A stretch of 64,000 bases of DNA from Oscillospiraceae bacterium. GTDB lineage: Bacteria > Bacillota > Clostridia > Oscillospirales > Ruminococcaceae. The stretch spans positions 1-64,000 of the forward strand of contig JAFXIC010000013.1 in NCBI GenBank assembly GCA_017533485.1, read 5' to 3'. A model generated the notes under the pieces. It was not told the origin of the DNA. It saw only the letters and a list, made by a program, of their open reading frames with translations, and made no database searches. The position numbers and the translations under genes were made by a program. Shown piece after piece: positions 52,186 through 61,427 of this stretch. The stretch's first letter is position 1; the number at the start of each line of letters is the position of its first letter.

Positions 52186-52872
52186 TCAGATGCTTTCATG
52201 CTCCGCATTCATGCGATATCCGATACCACGTACCGTTTCAATCAGCTCTCCTCCTTCGCCGAGCTTTGCACGCAGCGTTCGGATATGCACATCCACGGTC
52301 CGCGACTCACCAATAAAATCATATCCCCAGACAGACTGTAATATCTGTTCGCGGCGCATCACAAGCCCGTGATTCCGCATCAGAAGCTCCAGCAAATCAA
52401 ATTCTTTGACTGTCAGTGCAACCATATTTCCGGATACCATTACCCGATGCCGGACGATATCCAATTGTATGGTGCCAATCGAAAGCTCGGATTCCGGTTC
52501 TGAATCTTTGGCTGTACGGCGCAGCAAGGCTCGTACTCTCGAAATCAGTTCCATCACGCCAAACGGTTTCGCCAGATAATCATCCGCTCCGCTGTCAAGA
52601 CCTGTGACCTTATCAAATTCTGTACCCTTCGCCGAAAGCATCATAATCGGCAGCTGTTTTGTCGGTGTGTTGCTTCGAAGCCAGCGAAGTACAGACAATC
52701 CGTCTTCCTCCGGCAGCATGATATCCAGCAGCACCAAGTCCGGGACCTCCTCCACAACTGCTGCACGAAACTCTGACGGCAGCGGAAATCCCCTTACGGG
52801 AAATCCTGAATTCTGGAGTGCATAGACGGTTAAATCACGTATATTCTCATCGTCTTCCAGCAAATATATCAT
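52186..52872 (-). CDS. Orphan OmpR/PhoB-family response regulator
   Basis: 228 residues. Receiver (1-118) with Asp in LLDIMLPEEDGLS and Lys in AKPFGVMELISRV, then winged helix (about 130-228) with LTVKEFDLLELLMRNHG and RTLRAKLGEGGE. It resembles the PhoB-like regulator at 9143-9814 across its whole length (for example ADDYLAKPFGVMEL versus ADDYLGKPFGMMEM), so they are paralogues. No histidine kinase is adjacent. ATG 52872 is where the receiver begins; the longer open frame crosses the promoter. Confidence 0.88.
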   Translation of the reverse strand: MIYLLEDDENIRDLTVYALQNSGFPVRGFPLPSEFRAAVVEEVPDLVLLDIMLPEEDGLSVLRWLRSNTPTKQLPIMMLSAKGTEFDKVTGLDSGADDYLAKPFGVMELISRVRALLRRTAKDSEPESELSIGTIQLDIVRHRVMVSGNMVALTVKEFDLLELLMRNHGLVMRREQILQSVWGYDFIGESRTVDVHIRTLRAKLGEGGELIETVRGIGYRMNAEHESI

Positions 52873-52912
52873 AAGCGATACCCTTACTTTCGTGAATTTG
52901 GTTTTCGCATAC

Positions 52913-52941
52913 ATTATAGCATATTTGACCGGCGTTTGCAA
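52913..52941 (-). promoter_or_regulatory. Promoter of the orphan response regulator
   Basis: Minus strand TTGCAA (52941-52936), 17-nt spacer, TATAAT (52918-52913). Confidence 0.6.
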
Positions 52942-52948
52942 GACAGTA

Positions 52949-52977
52949 TTGCAAACATAAGCCGATTGTGTTATAAT
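52949..52977 (+). promoter_or_regulatory. Promoter of the SGNH lipoprotein unit
   Basis: TTGCAA (52949-52954), 17-nt spacer, TATAAT (52972-52977). Back to back with the regulator promoter, 7 bp between the two -35 boxes. Confidence 0.6.
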
Positions 52978-53053
52978 AAAACCAGATTCATGCAGTGGAA
53001 CATCCCCTTTCACTGCGCTGCTGACCGTCTTTTGGTACACATGGAGGAATACT

Positions 53054-53917
53054 ATGAAAAAATCAATCGCTGCTTTGACTGCATCTCTTTTGCTTCTGGC
53101 AACGGGCTGTCAGGAAGAAATTGCTGCTCAGCCCGATCTGACGCTCGAACAGAAGCCTGAAACAAAAATTCTTGTGACACTCGGAGACTCCATTTCAGCT
53201 GGATACGGACTCGATGCCCCTGAAACACAACGATATTCTGCCTTCTTAACAGAAATGCTTCATGCACACGATGAAAACGATTGGCGTGACTGCAATTATG
53301 CAGTCAGCGGCGATGACTGCAGCGATTTATTACAGCGACTCTATGACGGAAAAGCGATTCGTCTCCCTGCCGCAGACGAAATTGTGATCTATATCGGCGC
53401 GAACAATCTCTTATTCCCCTACAAAACATATATCCAGAATATTCTTTCGGAAAACAGCACCCCCGAAAGCCAGACTGCTGCAAAAAAGACGCTGGATCTG
53501 GAAATCGACAAGGGTCTGAACCGTCTCGAAGCCGATCTCGATACGATGTATCAATGGATCAGGGAACGAAATACTGTTGACGAAGCACCCATATATTTAC
53601 TCAATATCTATAATCCATATGCTGACCTGACCGATGAAACACTCCCCTCCTCCGATGTTCTTATGCGTGAATATGCGGAAGAACAGATTACCCGCTGTAA
53701 CCAGGTTCTTTCTGATTTCGCTGCGGCGCATGATGATATTCATCTCGTTGATATCGCCGAACCGTTTGCGCAATGCGGAGAAGCCCCCATTCTCGGTGAA
53801 ATTGAACCCAGAAATATCTGGACAATTGATCCGCATCCAAATACCGAAGGCCAGAAAATCATTGCGGAAACAATTTTTTCTGCGATCAAGGAGTATCGGA
53901 ATGAAACATCGCTATAA
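53054..53917 (+). CDS. SGNH/GDSL hydrolase lipoprotein
   Basis: 287 residues. Lipobox LLATGC (Cys about 19). SGNH blocks: VTLGDSISAGYGLD (Ser about 43), block II Gly-like YAVSGDDC, block III YIGANNLL and block V DPHPNTEGQ (Asp/His about 262-265). Probably a surface esterase or lipase of the TAP-like type; substrate unknown. Its 3' end overlaps the radical SAM gene by 17 nt. Confidence 0.87.
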   Translation: MKKSIAALTASLLLLATGCQEEIAAQPDLTLEQKPETKILVTLGDSISAGYGLDAPETQRYSAFLTEMLHAHDENDWRDCNYAVSGDDCSDLLQRLYDGKAIRLPAADEIVIYIGANNLLFPYKTYIQNILSENSTPESQTAAKKTLDLEIDKGLNRLEADLDTMYQWIRERNTVDEAPIYLLNIYNPYADLTDETLPSSDVLMREYAEEQITRCNQVLSDFAAAHDDIHLVDIAEPFAQCGEAPILGEIEPRNIWTIDPHPNTEGQKIIAETIFSAIKEYRNETSL

Positions 53918-54824
53918 TACCATCAGTCAGACATTACAGGATCAATATGGTCAGCGCATCCGAAAAATCTGTGTTGACGGCGGATTTACCTGCCCAAACC
54001 GCGACGGTACCTGCGGACACGGCGGCTGTGCCTTCTGCGGAGAACGCGGTGCGGGGGAACAGCTTGACGCTTCCCTTTCGATTCGCCGTCAGGTTGAAGT
54101 CGCGCTGGAGCACGCCGCCCCCGATTCCAAATGGATTTTATATTTTCAGAACTTTACGAACACCTATGCACCTGTTGAAGTACTCAAAGAACGCTATGAC
54201 GCTGCACTCATAGACGACCGAATCCGGATTCTCGATATCGGTACCAGACCGGACTGTATTTCAGAACCGGTGGCAGAATTACTCGCTTCCTATCAGGATC
54301 GCTACGAGATATGGGTAGAGCTGGGACTCCAGACCGCAAATGACAATACCGCCCGACGAATCAACCGAGGATATGACCTGCAGTGTTTTCGGGAAGCCGT
54401 CAGCATTCTGAAAGCACACGGACTGCCCGTCATTGTACATATCATCCTTGGACTTCCTGGAGAAACACTGGATGACATCCGTCATACTATTGATCTTCTC
54501 AATCAGCTCAAAATCGACGGCATCAAAATCCATAGCCTCTTCGTCATGAAGGGCACGCGACTCGAAGAATGGTATCGAAATGGCGATTTCACGCCGATTT
54601 CTATGCAGACCTATATAGAATGGGCACTTGACTGTGTATTACGTCTCTCTCCCGATATCACCATACACAGGCTGACCGGAAACTGTCTGCGTGAATTACT
54701 TGCTGCACCCGACTGGATTCCCCAACGTGATCTCATTCTTCACACAATTGACCGGAGAATGTATCGCGAAAATCTCTCGCAGGGTTCTCATTTCAGCCCT
54801 GCAAGCATGGATTGTTCCACATGA
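53901..54824 (+). CDS. TIGR01212-family radical SAM protein (YhcC-like)
   Basis: 307 residues. The 4Fe-4S/SAM motif is the TIGR01212 variant CPNRDGTCGHGGCAFCGERG (about 30-49). Conserved downstream segments LQTANDNTARRINRGYD and VHIILGLPGETLDDI (about 180) are typical. Homologues are widespread housekeeping proteins, possibly tRNA modification enzymes, with unsettled reaction. Start at ATG 53901 after AAGGAG inside the upstream gene. Confidence 0.88.
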   Translation: MKHRYNTISQTLQDQYGQRIRKICVDGGFTCPNRDGTCGHGGCAFCGERGAGEQLDASLSIRRQVEVALEHAAPDSKWILYFQNFTNTYAPVEVLKERYDAALIDDRIRILDIGTRPDCISEPVAELLASYQDRYEIWVELGLQTANDNTARRINRGYDLQCFREAVSILKAHGLPVIVHIILGLPGETLDDIRHTIDLLNQLKIDGIKIHSLFVMKGTRLEEWYRNGDFTPISMQTYIEWALDCVLRLSPDITIHRLTGNCLRELLAAPDWIPQRDLILHTIDRRMYRENLSQGSHFSPASMDCST

Positions 54825-54876
54825 AACAATCGAAAATACGTATATTTCGCACATTCACAACGAAAGGCGGCTGTTT

Positions 54877-55545
54877 ATGAAATATCCTGTCACTATTCTG
54901 TTCGATTTAGACGGTACACTCCTCGATACCATTTCCGATTTACGTGACAGCCTGAATATCATACTAAAAGCCCATAATCTCCCCTGCCACGACACGGACG
55001 CCGTCAAATGTTTTGTTGGAAACGGACTTACCAAACTCATAGAACGTGCGATCCCGAACGGGCTGCTGCATCCCGAATTCCATAGGATCGAAGCCGAAAT
55101 GCGCATACATTATGCCAAACACTGCAATGAACAGACGGCACCCTATCGCGGGATAATCCCGCTGCTTTCCGCACTCCATGAGGATGGCTGTGCAATCGGT
55201 GTGGTATCCAACAAGCCCGATGCCCAGGTGAAGGCACTTTGCAAGACCTATTTTCCGGAGACTGTTTCAATCGCAATCGGACAATCCGATACCGTTTCAC
55301 CAAAGCCTGCGCCGGATTCGGTTCTGACGGCAATGAAACAGCTGGGTGCTGACGCGGAAAACACGCTCTATATCGGCGATTCTGAAGTCGATATCCAGAC
55401 CGCCCAGAATGCCGATATTCCCTGTATCAGCGTACTCTGGGGCTTTCGTACAAAGGATTTTCTCATTGCGCACGGTGCACAGTCCTTCGCACAAACACCC
55501 GAAGACCTTCTCGCCATGATTCGGAAAGCTGACCAATTATCATAG
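54877..55545 (+). CDS. HAD-family hydrolase, phosphoglycolate phosphatase-like
   Basis: 222 residues. HAD motif I LFDLDGTLLDTI with nucleophile Asp (about 9), cap domain (about 18-82), motif II VVSNKPD (about 113), motif III Lys in SPKPAPD and motif IV YIGDSEVDIQTA (about 167). Likely a Gph-type phosphatase clearing phosphoglycolate, though many HADs of this shape have other small phosphate substrates. ATG 54877 follows GAAAGGCGG. Confidence 0.88.
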   Translation: MKYPVTILFDLDGTLLDTISDLRDSLNIILKAHNLPCHDTDAVKCFVGNGLTKLIERAIPNGLLHPEFHRIEAEMRIHYAKHCNEQTAPYRGIIPLLSALHEDGCAIGVVSNKPDAQVKALCKTYFPETVSIAIGQSDTVSPKPAPDSVLTAMKQLGADAENTLYIGDSEVDIQTAQNADIPCISVLWGFRTKDFLIAHGAQSFAQTPEDLLAMIRKADQLS

Positions 55546-55574
55546 AAAAATTAGAAGAATCAGTCGAAAAGCAA

Positions 55575-55603
55575 TTGACATTTTTCGACTGATTTGTTAT
55601 AAT
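55575..55603 (+). promoter_or_regulatory. Promoter of the degenerate hybrid kinase gene
   Basis: TTGACA (55575-55580), 17-nt spacer, TATAAT (55598-55603): perfect consensus. Confidence 0.75.
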
Positions 55604-55653
55604 AAAGGATATATCTGAAACTTTTTGTAAGAATTGTCGAATGGAGGGGTAAT

Positions 55654-58600
55654 ATGTTGGATGCAACTGCTGACCGCGCTTTATTGAATGACAGAAAAGA
55701 TCCTGTCCTGGTGATTTCAGTCGATACTATGACAATCATTGAACAAAATGCTGCTGCAAAAGACTATTTTTCACATACCGATTTATTTACGTCGGAATCC
55801 ATTCTGGAAAACGATGAGATCAGGAATCTTCTGACTGCTGCAAACGATTCCTTACTACCCCAAAGTAAAATCATTTCTCTTTCTGATAACCAGACGCTTG
55901 TTGTCTGTACCGCACCGCTGCTGCATACGGAAAAGAATATCGTACTGCTCTCTGTGACTGAGAACCGGAATTCCAATCCGCCGAAGGGGATTTCTGCTTC
56001 AACCATGCGGCTTCTCGAAAGCACCTATTTTGCTGTCATTCAGGTTTCAATCCCCTCGATGGAAACGGATGTGATCTGTGCACAGCACGCGATGCTATCC
56101 GCACACGCCAACTTCAAAACCCTCCAGGATTTGCTGGCGATTTGTGCCGAATACTATGTCCATCCAACAGACAAGGAAGAATTCCTTGCGACATTTACAA
56201 AAGAAAATATCCTGAATTTCGTAAAAGAACAGCCTGTTGTCGAGGTATCTGTTCTCCGGCAGCACGACTCCCTTTACAGCTGGGCGAAATTCTCCCTGTT
56301 CTATGTAGACGAGAGTACTGTTCTTTTCCTCGGAAAAGATATCAATAATGAAAGACTCGAACTCGAACGCACAGAACAATATCAGCGTGATCTCAAAACG
56401 CTCGCACTCCGTAACCGATATATTGTGTCCAGCGTTTCCGATATCTTCCGCCTGATGTTCCACATTGACCTTGTCACTCGAAAAGCTGTCATCTGTGCAC
56501 TCCATCCGAGCCTCTCAAAACTTTTCTCTTACGATAAGATCTATGATTTTTCGGATATCTCCAACCAGCTTCTCAATCTCGTTCATCCCAATCATGTTGA
56601 GATGCTCCGCGGTTTTTCCGATCTCTCTCGCTATCAACATCCCATCCCTGAAAACGGAAACCGCATTACCCTCGAATACCTCAGAATCTCTCCGAAAAAA
56701 GGGCTGGAATCCAAACCGACTGCCAAATGGACAAGATCCGTCATCATTCTCAGCAATCCCGATCAGAACGGAATTCCTACTGAAGCAGTTTACGCTGTTC
56801 AGGACGTGCACGAACAAAAACTCAAGGAACTCGAAGCGCAGCAGCGTCAGAATTCCCTCCTCTCCCAGTTCTATACACTGCTCAAGCATCGTTTCGTCTG
56901 GTTTATCGAATGTGATTATTCCTCACAGATGCTCTACTGCTGGCGTGTTGTGGATGACGTCGTTCAGGAAATTGAACCCTGCCACTGCTCCCGCATCTTC
57001 GAAAAACTCCTCATCCCCTATTGCCATCCGGATGACATCAAGAAGGTCGCAAAGCTGATTTTACCCGATGCTGTTCAGCGTGCTTTCCTCAATGGTCAAA
57101 AGGAAGTTTTCTGTGAATACCGTCACAAAACTTCTGAGGGCTGGAAATGGGTCAGACTCGAAATGTATATTTCTGTCGATGGCTCCGGCAAGCTCCGTTC
57201 TATGTCCTATGCGGCGGATATTGAACACGAAAAACAACGTAGGGATGCTGTCATCAAGGCAGAGCATCAGCAACTCATTATCCGCAGAAAATTCGGTCTA
57301 TCTGTTCAGGATTCCTATATTCGGATCGCAGAAATTGATCTTGATGCCGACAAAATTTATCATTACAAAATTCAGGACAATGATTATGTGCTGATTGAAG
57401 GCTCCAAGCCGTTCAGTCAGCTCGCCATCGAGTTCACAAATGAAAATGTATACCCCGGTCATCGTCAGGCATTTGAAACAGTTTTCTCCTACCCTCAGCT
57501 CTTACGTGCAGCCCGCGACAACATCTCGAAAATTCAGCATCAATTCCTTTACGACGCCAATGCTTCGCGTAATTATATCTGGGTCAATCTTGTTGCAAAA
57601 TTCTTCCGCGATGAAAACGGAAAGCCCTTCCTGATGACCTATATCGAAGATATCAATGACAAGGTACGCGAACATAACGATAATCTTCGCAAAATCGAAC
57701 TGGCGCGCAATAAGCTTCAGGATACGCTTCGGATTGCCGAACAAGCCCGTATCCGCCGCACACACATTTTTTCCAATATGCTGTCGGATGTGAAGCTTTC
57801 GTTTAACCAGATTGTCGGCGTATTCGATAAGCTTCATGGCATGACACCGCAGACAGAACACACCCAAAAAGAATTCTCTGCCCTCAGCAACTCCTTTGAA
57901 CTTGTACAGAAAATGATTGATTCTTCGCGCGATTTACTGCTGCTCGAAAATAATCAGCTTGTCCTTCTCAGTGAGCTTACCTCCCTTCCCAAGCTGATAC
58001 AAAAGCTCAAAGCGCAGACTGCCGAAACACTCGCACAAAAACAACTGAAACTATTCGCTTATACCAGCCATGTGATGAATGAGAATATTTACTGTGATTC
58101 TTCTCGTTTGATCCAGCTCCTGGAGAGTGTATTCTATCAGCTGGTCCATTCCGTTCCGGATCAGACACGAATCCTCTTCTCAGTCTCACAGTCCAAGCAT
58201 CTCCCCGAAAAACAAATCGGTATGTACGAATTCTCGATCACAACATTCGGCAATCAGGAAACCGAGAATCAACAAGGCAATCTTTGTGAACCGCTGAAAA
58301 CGCCGAAAAACGCAAACCCGATCGAACGCTCTATGTTTGCCGATTCTTCACAGCCTAACATGGTCATGCATATCAACAAAAAACTGATCGCGCTTATGAA
58401 CGGCTCGCTGACATTCGAACGAAAACCCGATCATGTCAGTATCGCAACCGTTCGGATTCCGTTCCGTTTTGCCTCAAAAAATGGAGAGTGCATCTTCCCG
58501 CAAGTCCATTTCTACGGCAAGCACGCGATGATTTATGACAAAGTCCAGACCTCCGGCAATGCCATTTCTGAAATGCTCGCAGAAGCCGGAATGCAGAGCG

Positions 58601-58905
58601 ACTGGGAATCGGATTTCGATGCGCTCAAGATTTTGCTGAAAGACGCAATTGACCGGAACGAAGCCTACCGTATTCTCTTTATCAGGCAATCTGCACTCAA
58701 CAGCGAATCCGGATCTTGTCTTACGGATTTACAGCAGATTGTTCAGAATCATACGAAAATCCTTGTTCTTTGTGACACGCCAAAGCTGCCGCACACAGAA
58801 CCGGATCCGGAATATCCTGCTCCCTTTTATGTTGAAAGCCCGATGTTCCGCTCAATCCTTTCCAAACATCTCTGGGCAATCTACGAAGAATCCAAAAACT
58901 CTTAA
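55654..58905 (+). CDS. Multi-PAS hybrid histidine-kinase-like protein lacking catalytic residues
   Basis: 1083 residues, no membrane helix. Several PAS-like domains are visible: about 15-110, 410-530 (EYRHKTSEGWKWVRLEMYI) and 545-680 (HQFLYDANASRNYIWVNLV), with coiled-coil linkers. The dimerisation helix reads IFSNMLSDVKLSFNQIVG where active hybrid kinases have NMSHEIRTPMNAIIG, so the phospho-acceptor His is Ser711. The ATPase-like part (about 785-935) has Gln-Leu-Val in place of the N-box Asn and no DxGxG or GxGLGL. The C-terminal about 120 residues look like a receiver (KHAMIYDKVQ, YRILFIRQS) without the phospho-acceptor Asp. The frame is uninterrupted over 3.2 kb with a strong promoter and GGAGGGG, so it is under selection as a non-enzymatic protein. 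Confidence 0.8.
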   Translation: MLDATADRALLNDRKDPVLVISVDTMTIIEQNAAAKDYFSHTDLFTSESILENDEIRNLLTAANDSLLPQSKIISLSDNQTLVVCTAPLLHTEKNIVLLSVTENRNSNPPKGISASTMRLLESTYFAVIQVSIPSMETDVICAQHAMLSAHANFKTLQDLLAICAEYYVHPTDKEEFLATFTKENILNFVKEQPVVEVSVLRQHDSLYSWAKFSLFYVDESTVLFLGKDINNERLELERTEQYQRDLKTLALRNRYIVSSVSDIFRLMFHIDLVTRKAVICALHPSLSKLFSYDKIYDFSDISNQLLNLVHPNHVEMLRGFSDLSRYQHPIPENGNRITLEYLRISPKKGLESKPTAKWTRSVIILSNPDQNGIPTEAVYAVQDVHEQKLKELEAQQRQNSLLSQFYTLLKHRFVWFIECDYSSQMLYCWRVVDDVVQEIEPCHCSRIFEKLLIPYCHPDDIKKVAKLILPDAVQRAFLNGQKEVFCEYRHKTSEGWKWVRLEMYISVDGSGKLRSMSYAADIEHEKQRRDAVIKAEHQQLIIRRKFGLSVQDSYIRIAEIDLDADKIYHYKIQDNDYVLIEGSKPFSQLAIEFTNENVYPGHRQAFETVFSYPQLLRAARDNISKIQHQFLYDANASRNYIWVNLVAKFFRDENGKPFLMTYIEDINDKVREHNDNLRKIELARNKLQDTLRIAEQARIRRTHIFSNMLSDVKLSFNQIVGVFDKLHGMTPQTEHTQKEFSALSNSFELVQKMIDSSRDLLLLENNQLVLLSELTSLPKLIQKLKAQTAETLAQKQLKLFAYTSHVMNENIYCDSSRLIQLLESVFYQLVHSVPDQTRILFSVSQSKHLPEKQIGMYEFSITTFGNQETENQQGNLCEPLKTPKNANPIERSMFADSSQPNMVMHINKKLIALMNGSLTFERKPDHVSIATVRIPFRFASKNGECIFPQVHFYGKHAMIYDKVQTSGNAISEMLAEAGMQSDWESDFDALKILLKDAIDRNEAYRILFIRQSALNSESGSCLTDLQQIVQNHTKILVLCDTPKLPHTEPDPEYPAPFYVESPMFRSILSKHLWAIYEESKNS

Positions 58906-58908
58906 ACA

Positions 58909-58949
58909 CAAAAATGCACGCCATACGAAAATATGGCGTGCATTTTATT
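58909..58949. terminator. Bidirectional terminator
   Basis: AAAATGCACGCCATA and TATGGCGTGCATTTT form a 15-bp stem between the hybrid-kinase-like gene and the convergent M3-like gene. Confidence 0.85.
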
Positions 58950-60588
58950 ATTCAGTATCCGATTCCGAATCGCTCGGAAGCACCGCAATGATATCTTTCA
59001 TCGCATCCGCATCAAACAAATCTTCGAATCCACATTCTTCCAGTGCCGCACAGAGTGTATACTCTCCTGTGACCGATGAAATTGCACTCAGCGCATCATA
59101 CATCTCCTGGGCTTCTTCCGGCGAATGCTGCATTTTCGCGTAGATCTGCAAGGCTGCCAATGCAGAGACACCGTAACTGATATAATATCCCGGCTGCTCA
59201 TACAGATGGGATATCTCATACAGCTCATAATCAAGATAACACTCGTCCGCAATTTCTTCAAACAGCGCAACAACTTTTTCTGCGGTCATTTGGTCATAGT
59301 CCCGCATCACCCGGTATTCAAATTCTCCGACCGCAAATCCCGATACTACGGATTCCAGTAAGTCCAGTAAAGTAAAATTACGCATAAACTCGGCATTTTC
59401 ACCGTACAGATCATTATAAAACTGTGTGAACAGCATCTGCATTCCCTGCGATTGGATTTCGGCCAAGTCAATACAGTTTTGCTGGCAGTAAAGCGGCGTC
59501 TGATCACGCCAATCGCAGTGAAAATGCCCGAATTCGTGAATCGCACCCATCAGGTCATAGTAATCGCCTTCGGTATAAAGATAGATCATTGCGGATTGTC
59601 TGGTCGGAAAGCTTACCGTATATCCGCCCTCATAACTCTTGTCTTCGGTTCCAAGCATATATAGCGATTCGTTCCAGAGCTTATCGGCTGATTCCTGAAT
59701 CGGTTCGCTCAGCTGACTTCCGTATTTCCATACCGTTTCAAACGGATTCTCATCTACCACAAATTCTTCGGTTTCCAGCTTCTCATACGCCGGCGCCTCC
59801 TGGAGCGCAAGCAGATGATAGAGGTACAGCGGAGCGATTTCATCCGCAATTGTCTGATAAAGCCCCGATACATCCTCCGCTTCATAATCGCGTGAATAAA
59901 AACTATAAAGACAATCACTCAGATCATACTGACCGATCGTATCGAGATAAAGCTGTGCACATTCCAGATTGGTATCTTCGAGCGTTTCCTCACTTTCAAA
60001 TGCTTCCGGTTCTTTATAAGCAATATCATAATAATCATCCAGCGTTTCCTGAGATTCGGTACTGTATTTCTTTGCGCTCATTTTAATTCGGCTGAGATTG
60101 TATGATAAATAATAATCTGCGTTCGCTTCATCGGAATATGGTTCAAACAGCGATTGGTACACTGATTTATGCGCACCGTTTGTAAATGCCCAGCCGAGCA
60201 TATCCGCGGCAACGTAATAATCCTGATAAGCGGCTTGGTATATCGCTTCTTTTTCCGCATGATTCCAGTCTTCGTAATATTCCATTTCCTTTTGGAGATA
60301 GGTTTCACAGATCACATTGAACTGATCGAGCAAATATTCAATATGACTCTCCATCAATGCATCATGACCATATTGCGTCCAGATATCTGTCATTCCGTCA
60401 ATCGGCGCTTGCAGCAATTCAAAATCATAGTGCGGAACATCAAATTCTTCACGTTCCGCTTCTTCATCATCCGGAATCTCTATGTTCAAAAAATCGGAGA
60501 GTCCCTCCCGGATAACTTCCTCACACCCCATCAGCGGCAGTGTCAGGGAGACCGAAAGCATTACAGCTGTCAATCGCTTTTTTCTCAT
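58948..60588 (-). CDS. M3-family-like zinc metallopeptidase lipoprotein
   Basis: 546 residues. Signal peptide with lipobox LMGC (Cys about 22), an acidic stretch (DDEEAEREEFDV), then a long, mainly helical domain very rich in Glu, Asp and Tyr. The active site is AIHEFGHFHCDW (HExxH, about 345) with the third ligand Glu in DLAEIQSQGMQ about 25 residues later, the M3 (oligoendopeptidase F/thimet) layout. It should trim peptides outside the membrane, unusual because most M3 enzymes are cytoplasmic. ATG 60588 follows AAGGTGAT; the long upstream frame is not coding. Confidence 0.85.
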   Translation of the reverse strand: MRKKRLTAVMLSVSLTLPLMGCEEVIREGLSDFLNIEIPDDEEAEREEFDVPHYDFELLQAPIDGMTDIWTQYGHDALMESHIEYLLDQFNVICETYLQKEMEYYEDWNHAEKEAIYQAAYQDYYVAADMLGWAFTNGAHKSVYQSLFEPYSDEANADYYLSYNLSRIKMSAKKYSTESQETLDDYYDIAYKEPEAFESEETLEDTNLECAQLYLDTIGQYDLSDCLYSFYSRDYEAEDVSGLYQTIADEIAPLYLYHLLALQEAPAYEKLETEEFVVDENPFETVWKYGSQLSEPIQESADKLWNESLYMLGTEDKSYEGGYTVSFPTRQSAMIYLYTEGDYYDLMGAIHEFGHFHCDWRDQTPLYCQQNCIDLAEIQSQGMQMLFTQFYNDLYGENAEFMRNFTLLDLLESVVSGFAVGEFEYRVMRDYDQMTAEKVVALFEEIADECYLDYELYEISHLYEQPGYYISYGVSALAALQIYAKMQHSPEEAQEMYDALSAISSVTGEYTLCAALEECGFEDLFDADAMKDIIAVLPSDSESDTE

Positions 60589-60655
60589 CCTATCACCTTC
60601 ATCCACTTTTGATAATGACACCGCACAATCTATGTGCGGTGTTACTCTCATTTTA

Positions 60656-61360
60656 TCACATTCCTGATGCATTGTCAACCGTTTCGTAAGCCATCCGCAG
60701 AATATGCAAAGCGCGTTTTTCAATCCGTGACACATACGAACGGCTGATTCCGAGTGTATCCGCAACCTCACGCTGTGTTTGTGCGGTTCTCCCGTATAAG
60801 CCGTAACGATGGACAATGACCGTCCACTCACGCTTCGAAAGCTTTGTCCGGAGATATTCATAAAGCTGTTTTTCCTGAATCGACTGTTCCACCTGATCGA
60901 CGAGACTGATATCATCGCTGATAATATCCATCAGCGTCAGAGAATTCCCGTCCTTATCATATTCGAGCGGTTCATCAAAATATATCTCTCCCGCACTCTT
61001 CTTTCGTGAGCGATAGTACATCAATATCTCATTTTCAATGCATCGGCTGGCATAGGTCGCAAAACGTGCGCCTTTTTCCGGATTAAATGAGGATACCGCT
61101 TTCATCAGCCCCAATGTTCCGATCGAAATCAATTCGTCCTGTTCACGATCCGGTGTATAGAATTTCTTTGTCATATGTGCTACCAGCCGCAAATTTCGTG
61201 AAATCAGTAGCTGGCGCGCTTCTGCATCCCCTTCCGCAAGCCGTTTCAATGCTTCCTGTTCCTCCTCCTTCGAAAGAGGCTGCGGAAATGCCGCAGTATG
61301 GTCTACGTGAAGCAGAAACAATGTCATCTTTGCAAATAATCCGGAAAGTATCCCCAGCAT
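60656..61360 (-). CDS. sigK: Sporulation sigma factor, sigma-K-like
   Basis: 234 residues. The hydrophobic N-terminus (MLGILSGLFAKMTLFLLHV) followed by AFPQPLSKEEE matches the pro-sequence and junction of pro-sigma-K, which is normally cut by SpoIVFB. Region 2 contains LISIGTLGLMKAVSSFNPEKG and ATYASRCIENEILMYYRS; region 4 ends with TQREVADTLGISRSYVSRIEKRAL. The gene is in one piece, with no skin-type insertion. ATG 61360 is preferred over an upstream GTG at 61369. It is read from the radical SAM gene 58-67 nt upstream, probably one operon. Confidence 0.9.
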   Translation of the reverse strand: MLGILSGLFAKMTLFLLHVDHTAAFPQPLSKEEEQEALKRLAEGDAEARQLLISRNLRLVAHMTKKFYTPDREQDELISIGTLGLMKAVSSFNPEKGARFATYASRCIENEILMYYRSRKKSAGEIYFDEPLEYDKDGNSLTLMDIISDDISLVDQVEQSIQEKQLYEYLRTKLSKREWTVIVHRYGLYGRTAQTQREVADTLGISRSYVSRIEKRALHILRMAYETVDNASGM

Positions 61361-61427
61361 ATATGCCACCGCCTTTCCGAATACTATATGCGCAAAGGCT
61401 TGACCGATGTGACAAAATTCCGGAATA

